Notes: generated by a model not told the origin, from the letters alone. Shown: positions 27,143-35,557, counted from the first letter of the stretch. The stretch is DNA of 64,000 nt from Flavobacterium reichenbachii (GCF_002217435.1 NZ_MUHF01000005.1:124001-188000); one strand, 5' to 3'. A program made the numbers and translations.

Positions 27143-27520
27143 CTATGCGAAACAGAGAGGAGGATGAAAAGTATGATTAGAAGCCCCGATTGGTTTCTTT
27201 TCAAACAAAATAGAAGTATTATCTTTTGATTCTGCTGCCAAAATATCATTTACTTCGATAGCAGTAGTATTTTGAACATACACAAGCTCTAATTTATCTT
27301 TTAGGCGGTCTTGCATTTTTCGTTCGTTTTCAGAATATTTTTTGATGCTTTTTTGAAGTTCACATCGACCATTACAACTGTTAAAAGCAACTTTTCGCTG
27401 TACGCAGATGTTTTTAGCAATTTCTTTCTGGTTTATTTTGAAAGAAGCATAAATAAACAAGCTGCCAAATGATGGCGATAAAATTAAAACCGAAAGTAAT
27501 ATGGTAAATAACCTTTTCAA
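27143..27520 (-). CDS. Second small CxGxC membrane-anchored protein
   Basis: 125 residues, clearly built like the protein at 23534-23899. N-terminal hydrophobic segment (LFTILLSVLILSPSFGSLFIY), KINQKEIAKNICVQRK, then CNGRCELQKSI, a charged helix and a final FHPPLCFA. The Cys pattern C-x(9)-CxGxC and the terminal PPxC are shared. A TACTTTTG box lies 23 nt upstream. Function not recognised; metal or redox handling is inferred from the cysteines and position. Confidence 0.7.
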   Translation of the reverse strand: MKRLFTILLSVLILSPSFGSLFIYASFKINQKEIAKNICVQRKVAFNSCNGRCELQKSIKKYSENERKMQDRLKDKLELVYVQNTTAIEVNDILAAESKDNTSILFEKKPIGASNHTFHPPLCFA

Positions 27521-27542
27521 TGCTTGTTATAATGTTTGATCG

Positions 27543-27550
27543 CAAAAGTA
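27543..27550 (-). promoter_or_regulatory. Candidate -7 box (TACTTTTG)
   Basis: Minus-strand TACTTTTG matches TAnnTTTG and ends 22 nt before the ATG at 27520 of the small CxGxC gene. No -33 TTG is clear. Confidence 0.4.
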
Positions 27551-27757
27551 AATCATTTTTATCTTTATATTGATGAAAATTTATGATTTTATTAGATAAA
27601 ATTTATTTCAAACAGCATTTATTGATTTTAATTCAATACTAATTAAAGTACAAAATCTAAATATTCAGCAGTTTAAATAATCTTTTAACTGTTTCTATAT
27701 TTTACCATCATACTTTTAAACAAATCTTTGTTTGAAGAAGGCGGGAAATGCAGTTAT

Positions 27758-27790
27758 AAAAAAACGTCTCAAATATAAATTTGAGACGTT
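27758..27790 (-). terminator. Rho-independent terminator
   Basis: Perfect 12-bp stem AACGTCTCAAAT/ATTTGAGACGTT with a 4-nt loop, followed on the minus strand by a run of seven T. It begins just 6 nt after the stop of the 63-residue gene at 27797. Confidence 0.85.
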
Positions 27791-27796
27791 CATTAA

Positions 27797-27988
27797 TTAT
27801 TTTTTTTCTTCGTTATTTAATTTATCATCGAAATCTGGATCTTCACCTTTAAATTTCTTAGTGTCGGCATCGTAATTTTCATCGTTTGTCAAAACTTCAT
27901 CATGATCTTTATATTGATGTTTTCTTGTATCGGTACGATGATCAGCACCTTTATTGGTACTTTTCTGAGTTTGATTATTTGTGTTCAT
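27797..27988 (-). CDS. Small hydrophilic protein of unknown function
   Basis: 63 residues from the ATG at 27988 (MNTNNQTQKST); the frame runs to 28036 but the extension is Cys/Ile-rich and unlike the rest. The protein is very charged and probably disordered (DHRTDTRKHQYKDHDEVL, DPDFDDKLNNEEKK). It has its own strong terminator, which supports it as a real gene. Similar small charged proteins occur in Flavobacterium; no function is claimed. Confidence 0.65.
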   Translation of the reverse strand: MNTNNQTQKSTNKGADHRTDTRKHQYKDHDEVLTNDENYDADTKKFKGEDPDFDDKLNNEEKK

Positions 27989-28104
27989 AATTTTAAGTTT
28001 TAAATGTTTTATAAAATTACCTGAAATACAGCACAATAGTCTTATATAATCATTCTAAAAAATTATAAAATAACATTGTAATAGTTTAAATGTTTCAGTT
28101 AAAG

Positions 28105-28112
28105 TAACTTTG
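28105..28112 (+). promoter_or_regulatory. Candidate -7 box (TAACTTTG)
   Basis: TAACTTTG fits TAnnTTTG, 57 nt before the ATG at 28169 and only 7 nt before an ATG at 28119 in another frame. A TTG at 28076-28078 is a little too far for a standard -33 element. Confidence 0.4.
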
Positions 28113-28168
28113 CAAAAAATGAACAAAAAGGTATACTATAAGCCTTTTAATAAAAATCCCAATAAAAC

Positions 28169-29593
28169 ATGTGGACTATCTGCCTGGAATGTCAGGGGCG
28201 CGGTAAGATAAATCGGGGACTAAGCAAAAAAGTGCGTCTTCAATATCAAAACGCTTTAAATGAATTTGAGAAAAATAAAAGCGAAGGAACTCCTCCGGTT
28301 CGTCCTAAAGCTCCTCTATATACCTGCTTAAAATGTTCAGGATCAGGATTAATTTCTTCTGATACGCCTCCAATTCCAGATTACGAAAACTATCCGCATG
28401 TTGCTATTATTGGTGCCGGTATCGGCGGAACAGCTCTTGCTGCCGCTTGCTTACACCGCGGTATTCCTTTTACTATTTATGAACGTGACCTCAACTTTGA
28501 TGCCCGCTCTCAAGGCTACGGACTTACTTTGCAGCAAGCCAGTAAAGCGATAGAAGGATTGGGGATTTTAGCTTTAGACGGAGTAACATCGACCAGACAT
28601 GTTGTTCATACAACTGAGGGAAAAATAATCGGTGAATGGGGAATCAGAAAATGGATGGATACTGATATAAAACCATCTTCTAAACGCACCAATATACATA
28701 TCGCCAGACAGTTGCTGCGTTTTGCACTGCTCGAACAACTGGGTGGACATGATGCCGTACAATGGGGACACCAACTAATTGATTTTAAAGACACTGACGA
28801 TAAAGTCGAACTCAATTTTCAGGTAAATGGAGAAATAAAAACTGTCAAAGCAGATCTTATAGTTGGAGCTGATGGTATTCGAAGCGCAGTTAGAAAATTA
28901 CTGATTACTGACAACATATCGCCTTTACGCTATCTTGGCTGTATTGTAATATTAGGAATATGCCCTTTGAGTGCAATACAAGATATTGATAGTGAGTTAC
29001 TAGACTCGGCTACCGTATTTCAAACTGCCAATGGCAATGAGCGAATCTACATGATGCCTTATACCTCAGACTCAGTAATGTGGCAGTTGAGCTTTCCGAT
29101 GACCGAAAATGAAGCTAAACACTTAAGTGCTTTAGGACCTCAGGCGCTTAAAGAAGAAGCCTGCCGAAGAACACAGTGGCACGCTCCTATTCCGCAAATT
29201 TTAGAAGCAACTTTAACCGCTCAAATTTCCGGTTATCCTGTTTATGACCGTGAATTACTAAGTTCTGAATTGTTGGAAAAAGGAAAAAAAGCAACGCTAA
29301 TCGGAGATGCAGCTCATCCTATGAGCCCTTTTAAAGGACAGGGAGCAAATCAGGCTCTTTTGGATGCGTTATCACTCGCACGAACTATTTTAAAAGGATC
29401 TAAACCTTTATCTCAATGGAAAAAAACGGGAGTCAGAGAAAGTATATTAACAGAGTTTGAAGCAGAAATGCTAAAAAGAAGTGCCGTCAAAGTACAAGAC
29501 TCGGCAGAAGCAGCTCAGTTTCTTCATTCTGAAGTTGCACTTCATGAAGCAGATGAACCTAGAGGACGTTGCTTAAAGAAAAAAGATATTTAA
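28169..29593 (+). CDS. FAD-dependent monooxygenase with cysteine-rich N-terminus
   Basis: 474 residues. Residues 1-60 carry two zinc-finger-like CxxCxGxG motifs (CLECQGRG at 6-13, CLKCSGSG at 53-60), as in DnaJ cysteine-rich regions. The rest is a PF01494-type FAD monooxygenase: GAGIGG at 82-87, GADGIRSAVRKLL in the middle, GDAAHPMSPFKGQGANQALLDAL toward the end. The substrate is unknown. An ATG at 28119 in another frame encodes a Lys/Asn-rich 30-codon peptide that may be the displaced original N-terminus. A T-tailed hairpin follows the stop. Confidence 0.85.
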   Translation: MWTICLECQGRGKINRGLSKKVRLQYQNALNEFEKNKSEGTPPVRPKAPLYTCLKCSGSGLISSDTPPIPDYENYPHVAIIGAGIGGTALAAACLHRGIPFTIYERDLNFDARSQGYGLTLQQASKAIEGLGILALDGVTSTRHVVHTTEGKIIGEWGIRKWMDTDIKPSSKRTNIHIARQLLRFALLEQLGGHDAVQWGHQLIDFKDTDDKVELNFQVNGEIKTVKADLIVGADGIRSAVRKLLITDNISPLRYLGCIVILGICPLSAIQDIDSELLDSATVFQTANGNERIYMMPYTSDSVMWQLSFPMTENEAKHLSALGPQALKEEACRRTQWHAPIPQILEATLTAQISGYPVYDRELLSSELLEKGKKATLIGDAAHPMSPFKGQGANQALLDALSLARTILKGSKPLSQWKKTGVRESILTEFEAEMLKRSAVKVQDSAEAAQFLHSEVALHEADEPRGRCLKKKDI

Positions 29594-29607
29594 AACAATA
29601 CCAAATC

Positions 29608-29634
29608 AATCTCATTTTAAAATGGGATTTTTTT
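29608..29634 (+). terminator. Terminator of the FAD monooxygenase gene
   Basis: AATCTCATTTT pairs with AAAATGGGATT (one G-T pair), followed by TTTTT. It starts 15 nt after the stop codon. Confidence 0.7.
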
Positions 29635-29673
29635 ATGGATTATAATTTTATTTCAAACACATCAATTATGCCT

Positions 29674-29707
29674 AAGTGCGAGGTGCTGTAGTACTTCGCA
29701 CTTTTTT
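29674..29707 (+). terminator. Second T-tailed hairpin before the tetR promoter
   Basis: AAGTGCGA (29674-29681) pairs with TCGCACTT (29696-29703), 14-nt loop with some inner pairing, then TTTT. No gene lies between it and the preceding terminator. It could be a backup terminator or the end of a short untranslated RNA. Confidence 0.5.
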
Positions 29708-29740
29708 ATAGCCTATATCGTAAATATTTCAATTTAATTT

Positions 29741-29756
29741 AATACCAATCGGTATT
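29741..29756. promoter_or_regulatory. Probable TetR operator, site 1
   Basis: AATACCAATCGGTATT: arms AATACC/GGTATT around 4 nt. Its reverse complement matches site 2 (30401-30416) at 15 of 16 bases. It sits directly upstream of the TATATTTG box of the tetR gene, so binding would block transcription. Autoregulation is inference. Confidence 0.7.
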
Positions 29757-29761
29757 TTGAT

Positions 29762-29769
29762 TATATTTG
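29762..29769 (+). promoter_or_regulatory. Candidate -7 box of tetR (TATATTTG)
   Basis: TATATTTG fits TAnnTTTG, 31 nt before the ATG at 29801 and 5 nt after operator site 1. Confidence 0.5.
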
Positions 29770-29800
29770 TTTTAAATATTATTTATTCCATACCAAAATC

Positions 29801-30382
29801 ATGAATACTTCTGAATTTATATTAGATAAAGTAGCTCCAATATTTAATAAGCAAGGTTATATTGGTACAAGTTTGACGGACATTACAAAAGCAACTGGTC
29901 TTACTAAAGGCGCTGTTTATTGTAATTTTTCCAATAAAGAAGATTTAGCCTTAAAAGCATTTCAGCATAACATAGCCCTGGCGATTACACCGTTGTTCAA
30001 GCTTGTAGCCAGTAAAAAAAACAGCTTAGACAAACTGCACGCTATTACAGAATATCAGCGAAGCTATTATGATCTGGTTAAAGATCAGGGAGGATGTCCG
30101 ATGCTTCGTGCAGGAATTGATACCAAATTTATAAATCCTTTATTATTTAAAGCTGCACAGGGTTTGTCTCAAAAATTTAATACCGGACTAACCAATATTA
30201 TAAAAGATGGAATTACCAATAATGAAATTAAGCACAATACCGATCCGGCTCAATTTGCCAAAACCATTTTATCATTAATAGAAGGAAGCTCACTTCTCGC
30301 ATTTACGCATAATGATGCTTCTTATATTATAAATGCTATGGATTTTATAGACAGTTCGATAATTGAAACTATTAAACAATAA
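29801..30382 (+). CDS. TetR/AcrR-family transcriptional repressor
   Basis: 193 residues. The N-terminal helix-turn-helix is clear: ILDKVAPIFNKQGYIGTSLTDITKATGLTKGAVYCNFSNKEDLALKAF over residues 7-54. The C-terminal ligand domain includes YYDLVKDQGGCPMLRAG and DPAQFAKTILSLIEGSSLLA. A matching palindrome lies both upstream of this gene and upstream of the thioesterase gene that follows, which suggests it represses both. The inducer is unknown. Confidence 0.92.
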   Translation: MNTSEFILDKVAPIFNKQGYIGTSLTDITKATGLTKGAVYCNFSNKEDLALKAFQHNIALAITPLFKLVASKKNSLDKLHAITEYQRSYYDLVKDQGGCPMLRAGIDTKFINPLLFKAAQGLSQKFNTGLTNIIKDGITNNEIKHNTDPAQFAKTILSLIEGSSLLAFTHNDASYIINAMDFIDSSIIETIKQ

Positions 30383-30400
30383 AAAAAATTTAATTTTTTA

Positions 30401-30416
30401 GATACCGATTGGTATT
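30401..30416. promoter_or_regulatory. Probable TetR operator, site 2
   Basis: GATACCGATTGGTATT, the near-exact inverse of site 1, in the gap between the tetR stop and the thioesterase ATG. A TATATTTA sequence, one base off a -7 box, follows 8 nt later. It points to control of the thioesterase by the TetR protein. Confidence 0.7.
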
Positions 30417-30435
30417 TGATGTAATATATTTAGAA

Positions 30436-30927
30436 ATGGAAAAAATTTTAAAAACAAAAAGAAAAGTAAGATTTCAGGATTGTGATCCTTTCAATCATTT
30501 AAACAACTCCAAGTATCTTGAATACTTTATCAATGCCCGCGAAGATCAAATCGAATCCCATTACAATCTGGATGTTTTCGAACATATGAAAACCACAGGA
30601 TTAAGCTGGGTTGTCGCGTCAAATCAGATTAGTTATTTAAAACCTGCTTTTACAATGGAGACGGTACTTATTGAATCTCAACTGATTCAATATACCGATA
30701 ATCTTCTCTTGGTGGAAATGAAAATGTGGAATGAAAACGAAACAGAACTTAAAGCTATTTTATGGGTAAAGTTTATTCAATATAACATTCAGACCAAAAA
30801 AGCCGCCAAACATTCTGAGGATTTAATGAAACTATTCGAATCGGTTGTAGTACCGGTTGACCATTATGTTTTTGAAAATAGATTTTTAGAAATTATTCAA
30901 AATTTAAAAAATAAAGCTGCGGTCTAA
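30436..30927 (+). CDS. Acyl-CoA thioesterase-like (4HBT, hot-dog) protein
   Basis: 163 residues from the ATG at 30436 (MEKILKTKRKVRF); the frame runs up to 30409, but that start would lie inside the operator. The 4HBT signature is visible: VRFQDCDPFNHLNNSKYLEYFINARE near 12-37, with the catalytic Asp in DCDPFNH. Such enzymes cleave acyl-CoA thioesters. The preceding palindrome suggests control by the upstream TetR regulator. The gene ends 19 bp from the convergent egtB. Confidence 0.85.
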   Translation: MEKILKTKRKVRFQDCDPFNHLNNSKYLEYFINAREDQIESHYNLDVFEHMKTTGLSWVVASNQISYLKPAFTMETVLIESQLIQYTDNLLLVEMKMWNENETELKAILWVKFIQYNIQTKKAAKHSEDLMKLFESVVVPVDHYVFENRFLEIIQNLKNKAAV

Positions 30928-30946
30928 GCTTAAAAATAGAAACATC

Positions 30947-32131
30947 TTATTTTACTAAACGTATTCCTGTAAACTGCCATTGAAGTCTTGGATGAAAAAA
31001 ATTACGATACGTTTTTCTGCTGTGTTCCTTTGGAGTCGCAACAGACGCGCCTCGTAATACCATTTGGTTTACCATAAATTTACCATTGTATTCTCCTATA
31101 GCTCCGGGTTCTTTTTTATAACCCGGATATGGCAGATACGCACTTCCTGTCCATTCCCAGCGTTCTCCCCACTCAAATAAATGCGACGCTGCCTCCCATT
31201 CTTCTTCTGTAGGCAGGCGCATACCTTTCCATACTGCGTAGGCAGATGCTTCATAAAAATTAATATGGCAGACCGATTCCATAGAATCAATTTCTTTTAA
31301 TCCGTTTAACGTGTAGTACATCCATTTTTCATCTACAAAATGCCAATAAAGCGGCGCTTTTGCATTATGCTGGTTTACCCATTCCCAGCCTTCAGAATGC
31401 CAGTGTCTAAAATCAGTATAACCACCATCTTCGATAAAATGCAGGAACTCTGCGTTGGTTACCAAAGAAGCTGCAATTTCATAAGTTTCTAAATATTTTT
31501 TATGGCGGGCAGATTCATTATCAAAACTAAAGCCGTTTCCTTTAAAACCGATTTCGTATAAACCTTCTGACATTGCGATAAATCCATTGTTTGGAGTGTT
31601 TTTCTTTTCGAAAACAACTTTGTCGCTATAGGCAGGAAAAAGCGGATTGTGGCCCAGAATAAATTTTATATCCGAAAATAAAAGTTCCTGATGCTGCTGT
31701 TCGTGATTTAAACCCAATTCTAACAGAGAAATAAGTTCATCTTCTAAAATACTGTTCTGCAAAAAAGCCTGCATCTGCTGATCTACATAAGATCTGTAAC
31801 TGTAAATATCTGCTACCGACGGACGGCTCAAATTTCCTCGATCGGTGCGAACAACCCTTGCTCCTACAGTTTCATAATAACTATTAAATACAAAATTATA
31901 CTGCGAATTGTATTCTTTGTATCCCTTAAAATTCGGAATAAGAATAAAGGTTTCAAAAAACCATGTAGTATGTCCCAAATGCCACTTAGGCGGACTCACA
32001 TCTACTATTGGCTGTACTACATAGTCTTCAATTTCAAGCGGACGGCATATCTCTTCAGAATGTGCTCGTATTTTTTTATACTGTTGTAAAAGCAGCACCG
32101 CAGTATTTTTTATTGTTTCAATATCTTTCAT
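30947..32131 (-). CDS. egtB: EgtB-like sulfoxide synthase of ergothioneine synthesis
   Basis: 394 residues from the ATG at 32131, 13 bp after the egtD stop; the longer frame overlapping egtD was rejected. A DinB-type N-terminus has PKWHLGHTTWFFE and NHEQQHQELL, which provide the three His iron ligands of the family. An FGE-sulfatase domain follows (LVTNAEFLHFIEDGGY, MRLPTEEEWEAAS, VLRGASVATP, RNFFHP). The enzyme joins a thiol donor to N-alpha-trimethylhistidine with oxygen. Which thiol (Cys or gamma-Glu-Cys) cannot be told; no egtA/egtC is nearby. Confidence 0.9.
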   Translation of the reverse strand: MKDIETIKNTAVLLLQQYKKIRAHSEEICRPLEIEDYVVQPIVDVSPPKWHLGHTTWFFETFILIPNFKGYKEYNSQYNFVFNSYYETVGARVVRTDRGNLSRPSVADIYSYRSYVDQQMQAFLQNSILEDELISLLELGLNHEQQHQELLFSDIKFILGHNPLFPAYSDKVVFEKKNTPNNGFIAMSEGLYEIGFKGNGFSFDNESARHKKYLETYEIAASLVTNAEFLHFIEDGGYTDFRHWHSEGWEWVNQHNAKAPLYWHFVDEKWMYYTLNGLKEIDSMESVCHINFYEASAYAVWKGMRLPTEEEWEAASHLFEWGERWEWTGSAYLPYPGYKKEPGAIGEYNGKFMVNQMVLRGASVATPKEHSRKTYRNFFHPRLQWQFTGIRLVK

Positions 32132-32144
32132 AAAAATAATTCTA

Positions 32145-33140
32145 TTAAACGGCAAGCCAGAAAGTATCTGCAAACCATTCTTTACTGTCTTGTATGGTAT
32201 TAATTGTTTGAAATCCCGAAGAAACAGCAAGTTCCTCCATATCTGCTGTTGAGAATTTTTGCGAAACTTCCATATATACAACTTCATCTTTCGCAAAATC
32301 TATAGCTTGTGAATCAATAGTAACTTTTTGATTTTCAAGACTTACCAAATAACTTCTGCACGCGCCGCTCAAAGGATCATAATTCTGAAAATGCTCAAAT
32401 TGTTTTACATCAAAATTGCCTTGAAGTTCACGATTGATGCGCTCCAGCAGATTAAGATTAAATGCTGCCGTAATGCCTTTTGGATCATTATAAGCATTCA
32501 GAATAATTTTTGGATCTTTTTTTAAGTCAAATCCCACCAAAACGATATCGCCTTTGTTAAGGTTTTTTCGCAATTCAACACAGAAATCTGACGCATGTTC
32601 AAACTCCATATTCCCAATATTACTTCCTAAAAAAAGTACCGCTTTTCTGCGGGAAGATAATCTGGAAGCTTTTTTAAGCATTTCAAAATAATCACCTTCC
32701 AAAATTGTAATATCCAGATCCGGAATGTTAGTTTTTAGCTTTTGGTCTAAAACAGACAATATATTACCGGAAATATCTATTGGCATATAGGTAAAATCTG
32801 CATTGGATTTTTTTAGAAATTGAAGCAGATGAAGTGACTTTGAAGCATCTCCAGCTCCCAGTTCTATAAGATCAAACGGAGTATTATTTTCCATTAATAT
32901 AGAAGCAAGTTCCTGAGTTTTGTTTTTAAAAATATCCATCTCACAACGTGTAAGATAATATTCTGGCATTGCCATTATTTCCTGAAAAAGACTGTCCCCT
33001 CGTTTATCATAAAAATATTTAGACTGAAGATGTTTCGGCTCTTGCTGCAATCCGTCAATTACATCATTCAAAAATTGATCGTTAGAATGCTCTGCTTCCT
33101 TATTTTTATATATTGTTTCTATATTGAGTTGTGATTTCAT
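32145..33140 (-). CDS. egtD: L-histidine N-alpha-methyltransferase EgtD
   Basis: 331 residues. EgtD hallmarks: LQSKYFYDKRGDSLFQEIMAMPEYYLTRCE near the N-terminus, the SAM-binding FDLIELGAGDASKS, then FLGSNIGNMEFEHA and VLVGFDLKKDP. The C-terminus has EVVYMEVSQKFS. It makes N-alpha-trimethylhistidine (hercynine), which EgtB, the next gene, uses. Both form an operon of two. The final C-S lyase (EgtE) is not in the window and must come from elsewhere if ergothioneine is made. Confidence 0.93.
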   Translation of the reverse strand: MKSQLNIETIYKNKEAEHSNDQFLNDVIDGLQQEPKHLQSKYFYDKRGDSLFQEIMAMPEYYLTRCEMDIFKNKTQELASILMENNTPFDLIELGAGDASKSLHLLQFLKKSNADFTYMPIDISGNILSVLDQKLKTNIPDLDITILEGDYFEMLKKASRLSSRRKAVLFLGSNIGNMEFEHASDFCVELRKNLNKGDIVLVGFDLKKDPKIILNAYNDPKGITAAFNLNLLERINRELQGNFDVKQFEHFQNYDPLSGACRSYLVSLENQKVTIDSQAIDFAKDEVVYMEVSQKFSTADMEELAVSSGFQTINTIQDSKEWFADTFWLAV

Positions 33141-33495
33141 TATTTAATTTTTAATGCTTTACATACAAAAAAATTATATTGTCGAGATACTTTATATATC
33201 GATAGTATAATAGATCTTCTAACTTAAAGGTACTATTTATTCTCATTTATAAGAGTTATTTTTTGATTTAAGTTTAAAATTTCTTTCAAAAAACACCTAA
33301 ATATGTAGAGGAATTTTTGATTGTTTGCACATTTTTTTGACGTTTAATGAAATCTTAAAACAAATTAAACTGTGAAAATTTCTTCCAAAAATTTACTGCT
33401 TTTTTATGTAAATGCCTCTATTATTGGCTTGTTAGATATTTTAACAGACATATATCTGAAAATTATATCTATTTTTGCAGCTTACTTTTGAAAGC
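33141..33495. other. 355-bp divergent intergenic region
   Basis: AT-rich spacer between egtD and the hybrid kinase gene. On the plus strand a TATTTTTG box (33470-33477) lies 18 nt before the kinase ATG. No promoter box was found for egtD. No ORF or strong repeat seen. Confidence 0.5.
33470..33477 (+). promoter_or_regulatory. Candidate -7 box (TATTTTTG) of the hybrid kinase operon
   Basis: TATTTTTG fits TAnnTTTG and ends 18 nt before the ATG at 33496. This also argues against the TTG start at 33475, which would fall within the box. Confidence 0.45.
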
Positions 33496-35484
33496 ATGAA
33501 TAACAAAGATTTCCCAATACCACACAACGAATTAGAACGTCTAGCAGCATTAAAACGCTATAATATAATTGATACATTACCCGAGAATGCCTTTGATGAC
33601 GCTACAAAGCTTGTTTCTTATATCTGCGGCGTTCCTATTGCACATATTTCTTTTATAGATGAAGACAGGCAATGGTTTAAATCGGAAATCGGAATTGGTT
33701 TGACCGAAGTGCCTCGCGAAATCTCTTTCTGCCAGTATACTATCATGGATACTAAAATGCTTGAAATACCTGATACACATCTAAATGATACTTTTAAAGA
33801 TGATGATAATGTTACAGGCGGTTTTAAAGTAAGATTCTATGCCGGGGTTCCGCTGACTACACCTGATGGTTACAATATCGGAACACTTTGCGCTATTGAT
33901 CATGTTACCAAAGAGCTGAATGACGACCAGCGAAACGCACTTTCAATCGTTGCCAAACACGTTGTAAACCAGTTAGAGTTAAGAACAAAAAATATTGAAT
34001 TAGCCAAACAGAAAAAAATTGCAGAGCGAGCAGTTTTCGCAAAAGACAGTTTTTTGGCCAATATGAGCCACGAAATTAGAACCCCTCTAAATGCGATAAT
34101 TGGTTTTACAGATCTTCTGGCTCAAACCACAATGGACAATGTACAGCGCGACTATATAGAAAGCGTGCAGGTGGCGGGAGAAAATTTACTTATAATTATT
34201 AATGATATTCTTGATCTTTCAAAAATCGAATCGGGAAACCTTACGATTGATGCGCAGTCTTTCAATTTAAAAAAGACCCTTAAACATATTTATAACCTGC
34301 TAAAAGTAAAGGCTTCTAAAGATATCGAAGTCAATCTTTTTCTTGATGCAGATATGCCTGATGTTGTGATTGGAGATCAGGGAAGATTAAATCAAATATT
34401 GGTTAATCTTGTTGGCAATTCTATCAAGTTTACACAAGAAGGCGAAGTTACTGTTTCTGTTAAAAAAGTAGGTGAAACAGATGATGATTATTCGCTGAAA
34501 TTTTCGGTAAAAGATACTGGAATCGGCATACAGAAAGACAAGCTTAAAACTATTTTTGATCGTTTTACTCAAGCTGAAGAAAGTACTACCAGAACTTTTG
34601 GCGGTACCGGACTTGGACTAAATATTGTAAAACAATTAGTTGAACTGCATAAATCTGAAATTCACGTAAAAAGTGAAGTCAATCGCGGTTCAGAATTTTT
34701 CTTTGTTCTTACTTATAAAAAAGCTCCTCCGGCAGTAAATGCAGTAAAAACAGTCTCAAAAAACAGCCTTGGACAACTCAAAATACTGCTGTGCGAAGAC
34801 AATATCTTAAACCAGAAATTGGTAAAAAGCGTTATGAAAAATTTTGGATTCGAATTGGATATTGCAGATAATGGTGAAGCAGGCATAGAATTTTTATCTA
34901 AAAACAACTATGACCTTGTTTTAATGGATCTGCAAATGCCGGTTAAGGATGGATACCAAACTACGGAATATATTAGAAACGAAATGAATTCGACAATTCC
35001 GATTATAGCCATGACCGCCCACTCTCTTGTAGGCGAACAGGAACGCTGTTTTAATGTTGGAATGGATGCTTATGTGCCAAAACCTTTTAAACAGGCAGCA
35101 CTTTTAGGAGCTATAAAAACGGTCATGAGTAAAGATCCTAAGCCTCTACAAAAAAGAAAACTCGATTTGTCATTTTTAGATGAAATGTCGTGTGGTGATC
35201 CCGATTTTAAAATGGAAATGATTACGCTTTTTGTAGAAAAAATTCCAAATGAAACAGCACAGCTTCAAGATGCTTTTAACCATAACGATACCGAAACCGT
35301 AATGCGAGTTGCGCATAATATGAGATCCAGTCTCGATATTTTTATGCTCCACGATCTCACAAATTGTTTGTCTGTTATTGAAGAAGAGGCGCGTTTAGGG
35401 CAATTTACTTCTGAAACTGTAAATAAAATAGAAATTTTACATTGTGGTATTATTGAAGTAATTAAAACTTTAAAGGAATTATGA
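33496..35484 (+). CDS. Hybrid sensor kinase (GAF-HisKA-HATPase-REC-HPt)
   Basis: 662 residues from the ATG at 33496. No membrane segment. Domains in order: GAF at about 25-165 (ICGVPIAHISFIDEDRQWF, AGVPLTTPDGYNIGTLC); HisKA with ANMSHEIRTPLNAI; HATPase with DTGIGI and GGTGLGLNI; REC at about 435-550 with LLCEDN, phosphorylatable Asp in LVLMDLQMP and PKPF; HPt at the end with RVAHNMRSS. The complete internal phosphorelay could pass phosphate to the stand-alone regulator 73 bp downstream. It heads a plus-strand run of five genes ending in a GT2 enzyme. Confidence 0.93.
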   Translation: MNNKDFPIPHNELERLAALKRYNIIDTLPENAFDDATKLVSYICGVPIAHISFIDEDRQWFKSEIGIGLTEVPREISFCQYTIMDTKMLEIPDTHLNDTFKDDDNVTGGFKVRFYAGVPLTTPDGYNIGTLCAIDHVTKELNDDQRNALSIVAKHVVNQLELRTKNIELAKQKKIAERAVFAKDSFLANMSHEIRTPLNAIIGFTDLLAQTTMDNVQRDYIESVQVAGENLLIIINDILDLSKIESGNLTIDAQSFNLKKTLKHIYNLLKVKASKDIEVNLFLDADMPDVVIGDQGRLNQILVNLVGNSIKFTQEGEVTVSVKKVGETDDDYSLKFSVKDTGIGIQKDKLKTIFDRFTQAEESTTRTFGGTGLGLNIVKQLVELHKSEIHVKSEVNRGSEFFFVLTYKKAPPAVNAVKTVSKNSLGQLKILLCEDNILNQKLVKSVMKNFGFELDIADNGEAGIEFLSKNNYDLVLMDLQMPVKDGYQTTEYIRNEMNSTIPIIAMTAHSLVGEQERCFNVGMDAYVPKPFKQAALLGAIKTVMSKDPKPLQKRKLDLSFLDEMSCGDPDFKMEMITLFVEKIPNETAQLQDAFNHNDTETVMRVAHNMRSSLDIFMLHDLTNCLSVIEEEARLGQFTSETVNKIEILHCGIIEVIKTLKEL

Positions 35485-35557
35485 TAAGACCAAAATATAA
35501 TATAGCTTTACATTACAACGTTATTTTATAAAATTGAATTCCCCAAATAATTAAGCA

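Noticed and set aside
32132..32296. Extended egtB start overlapping egtD
   Set aside because: The extra 55 residues are egtD sequence read in another frame; the ATG at 32131 fits the family and the operon spacing.
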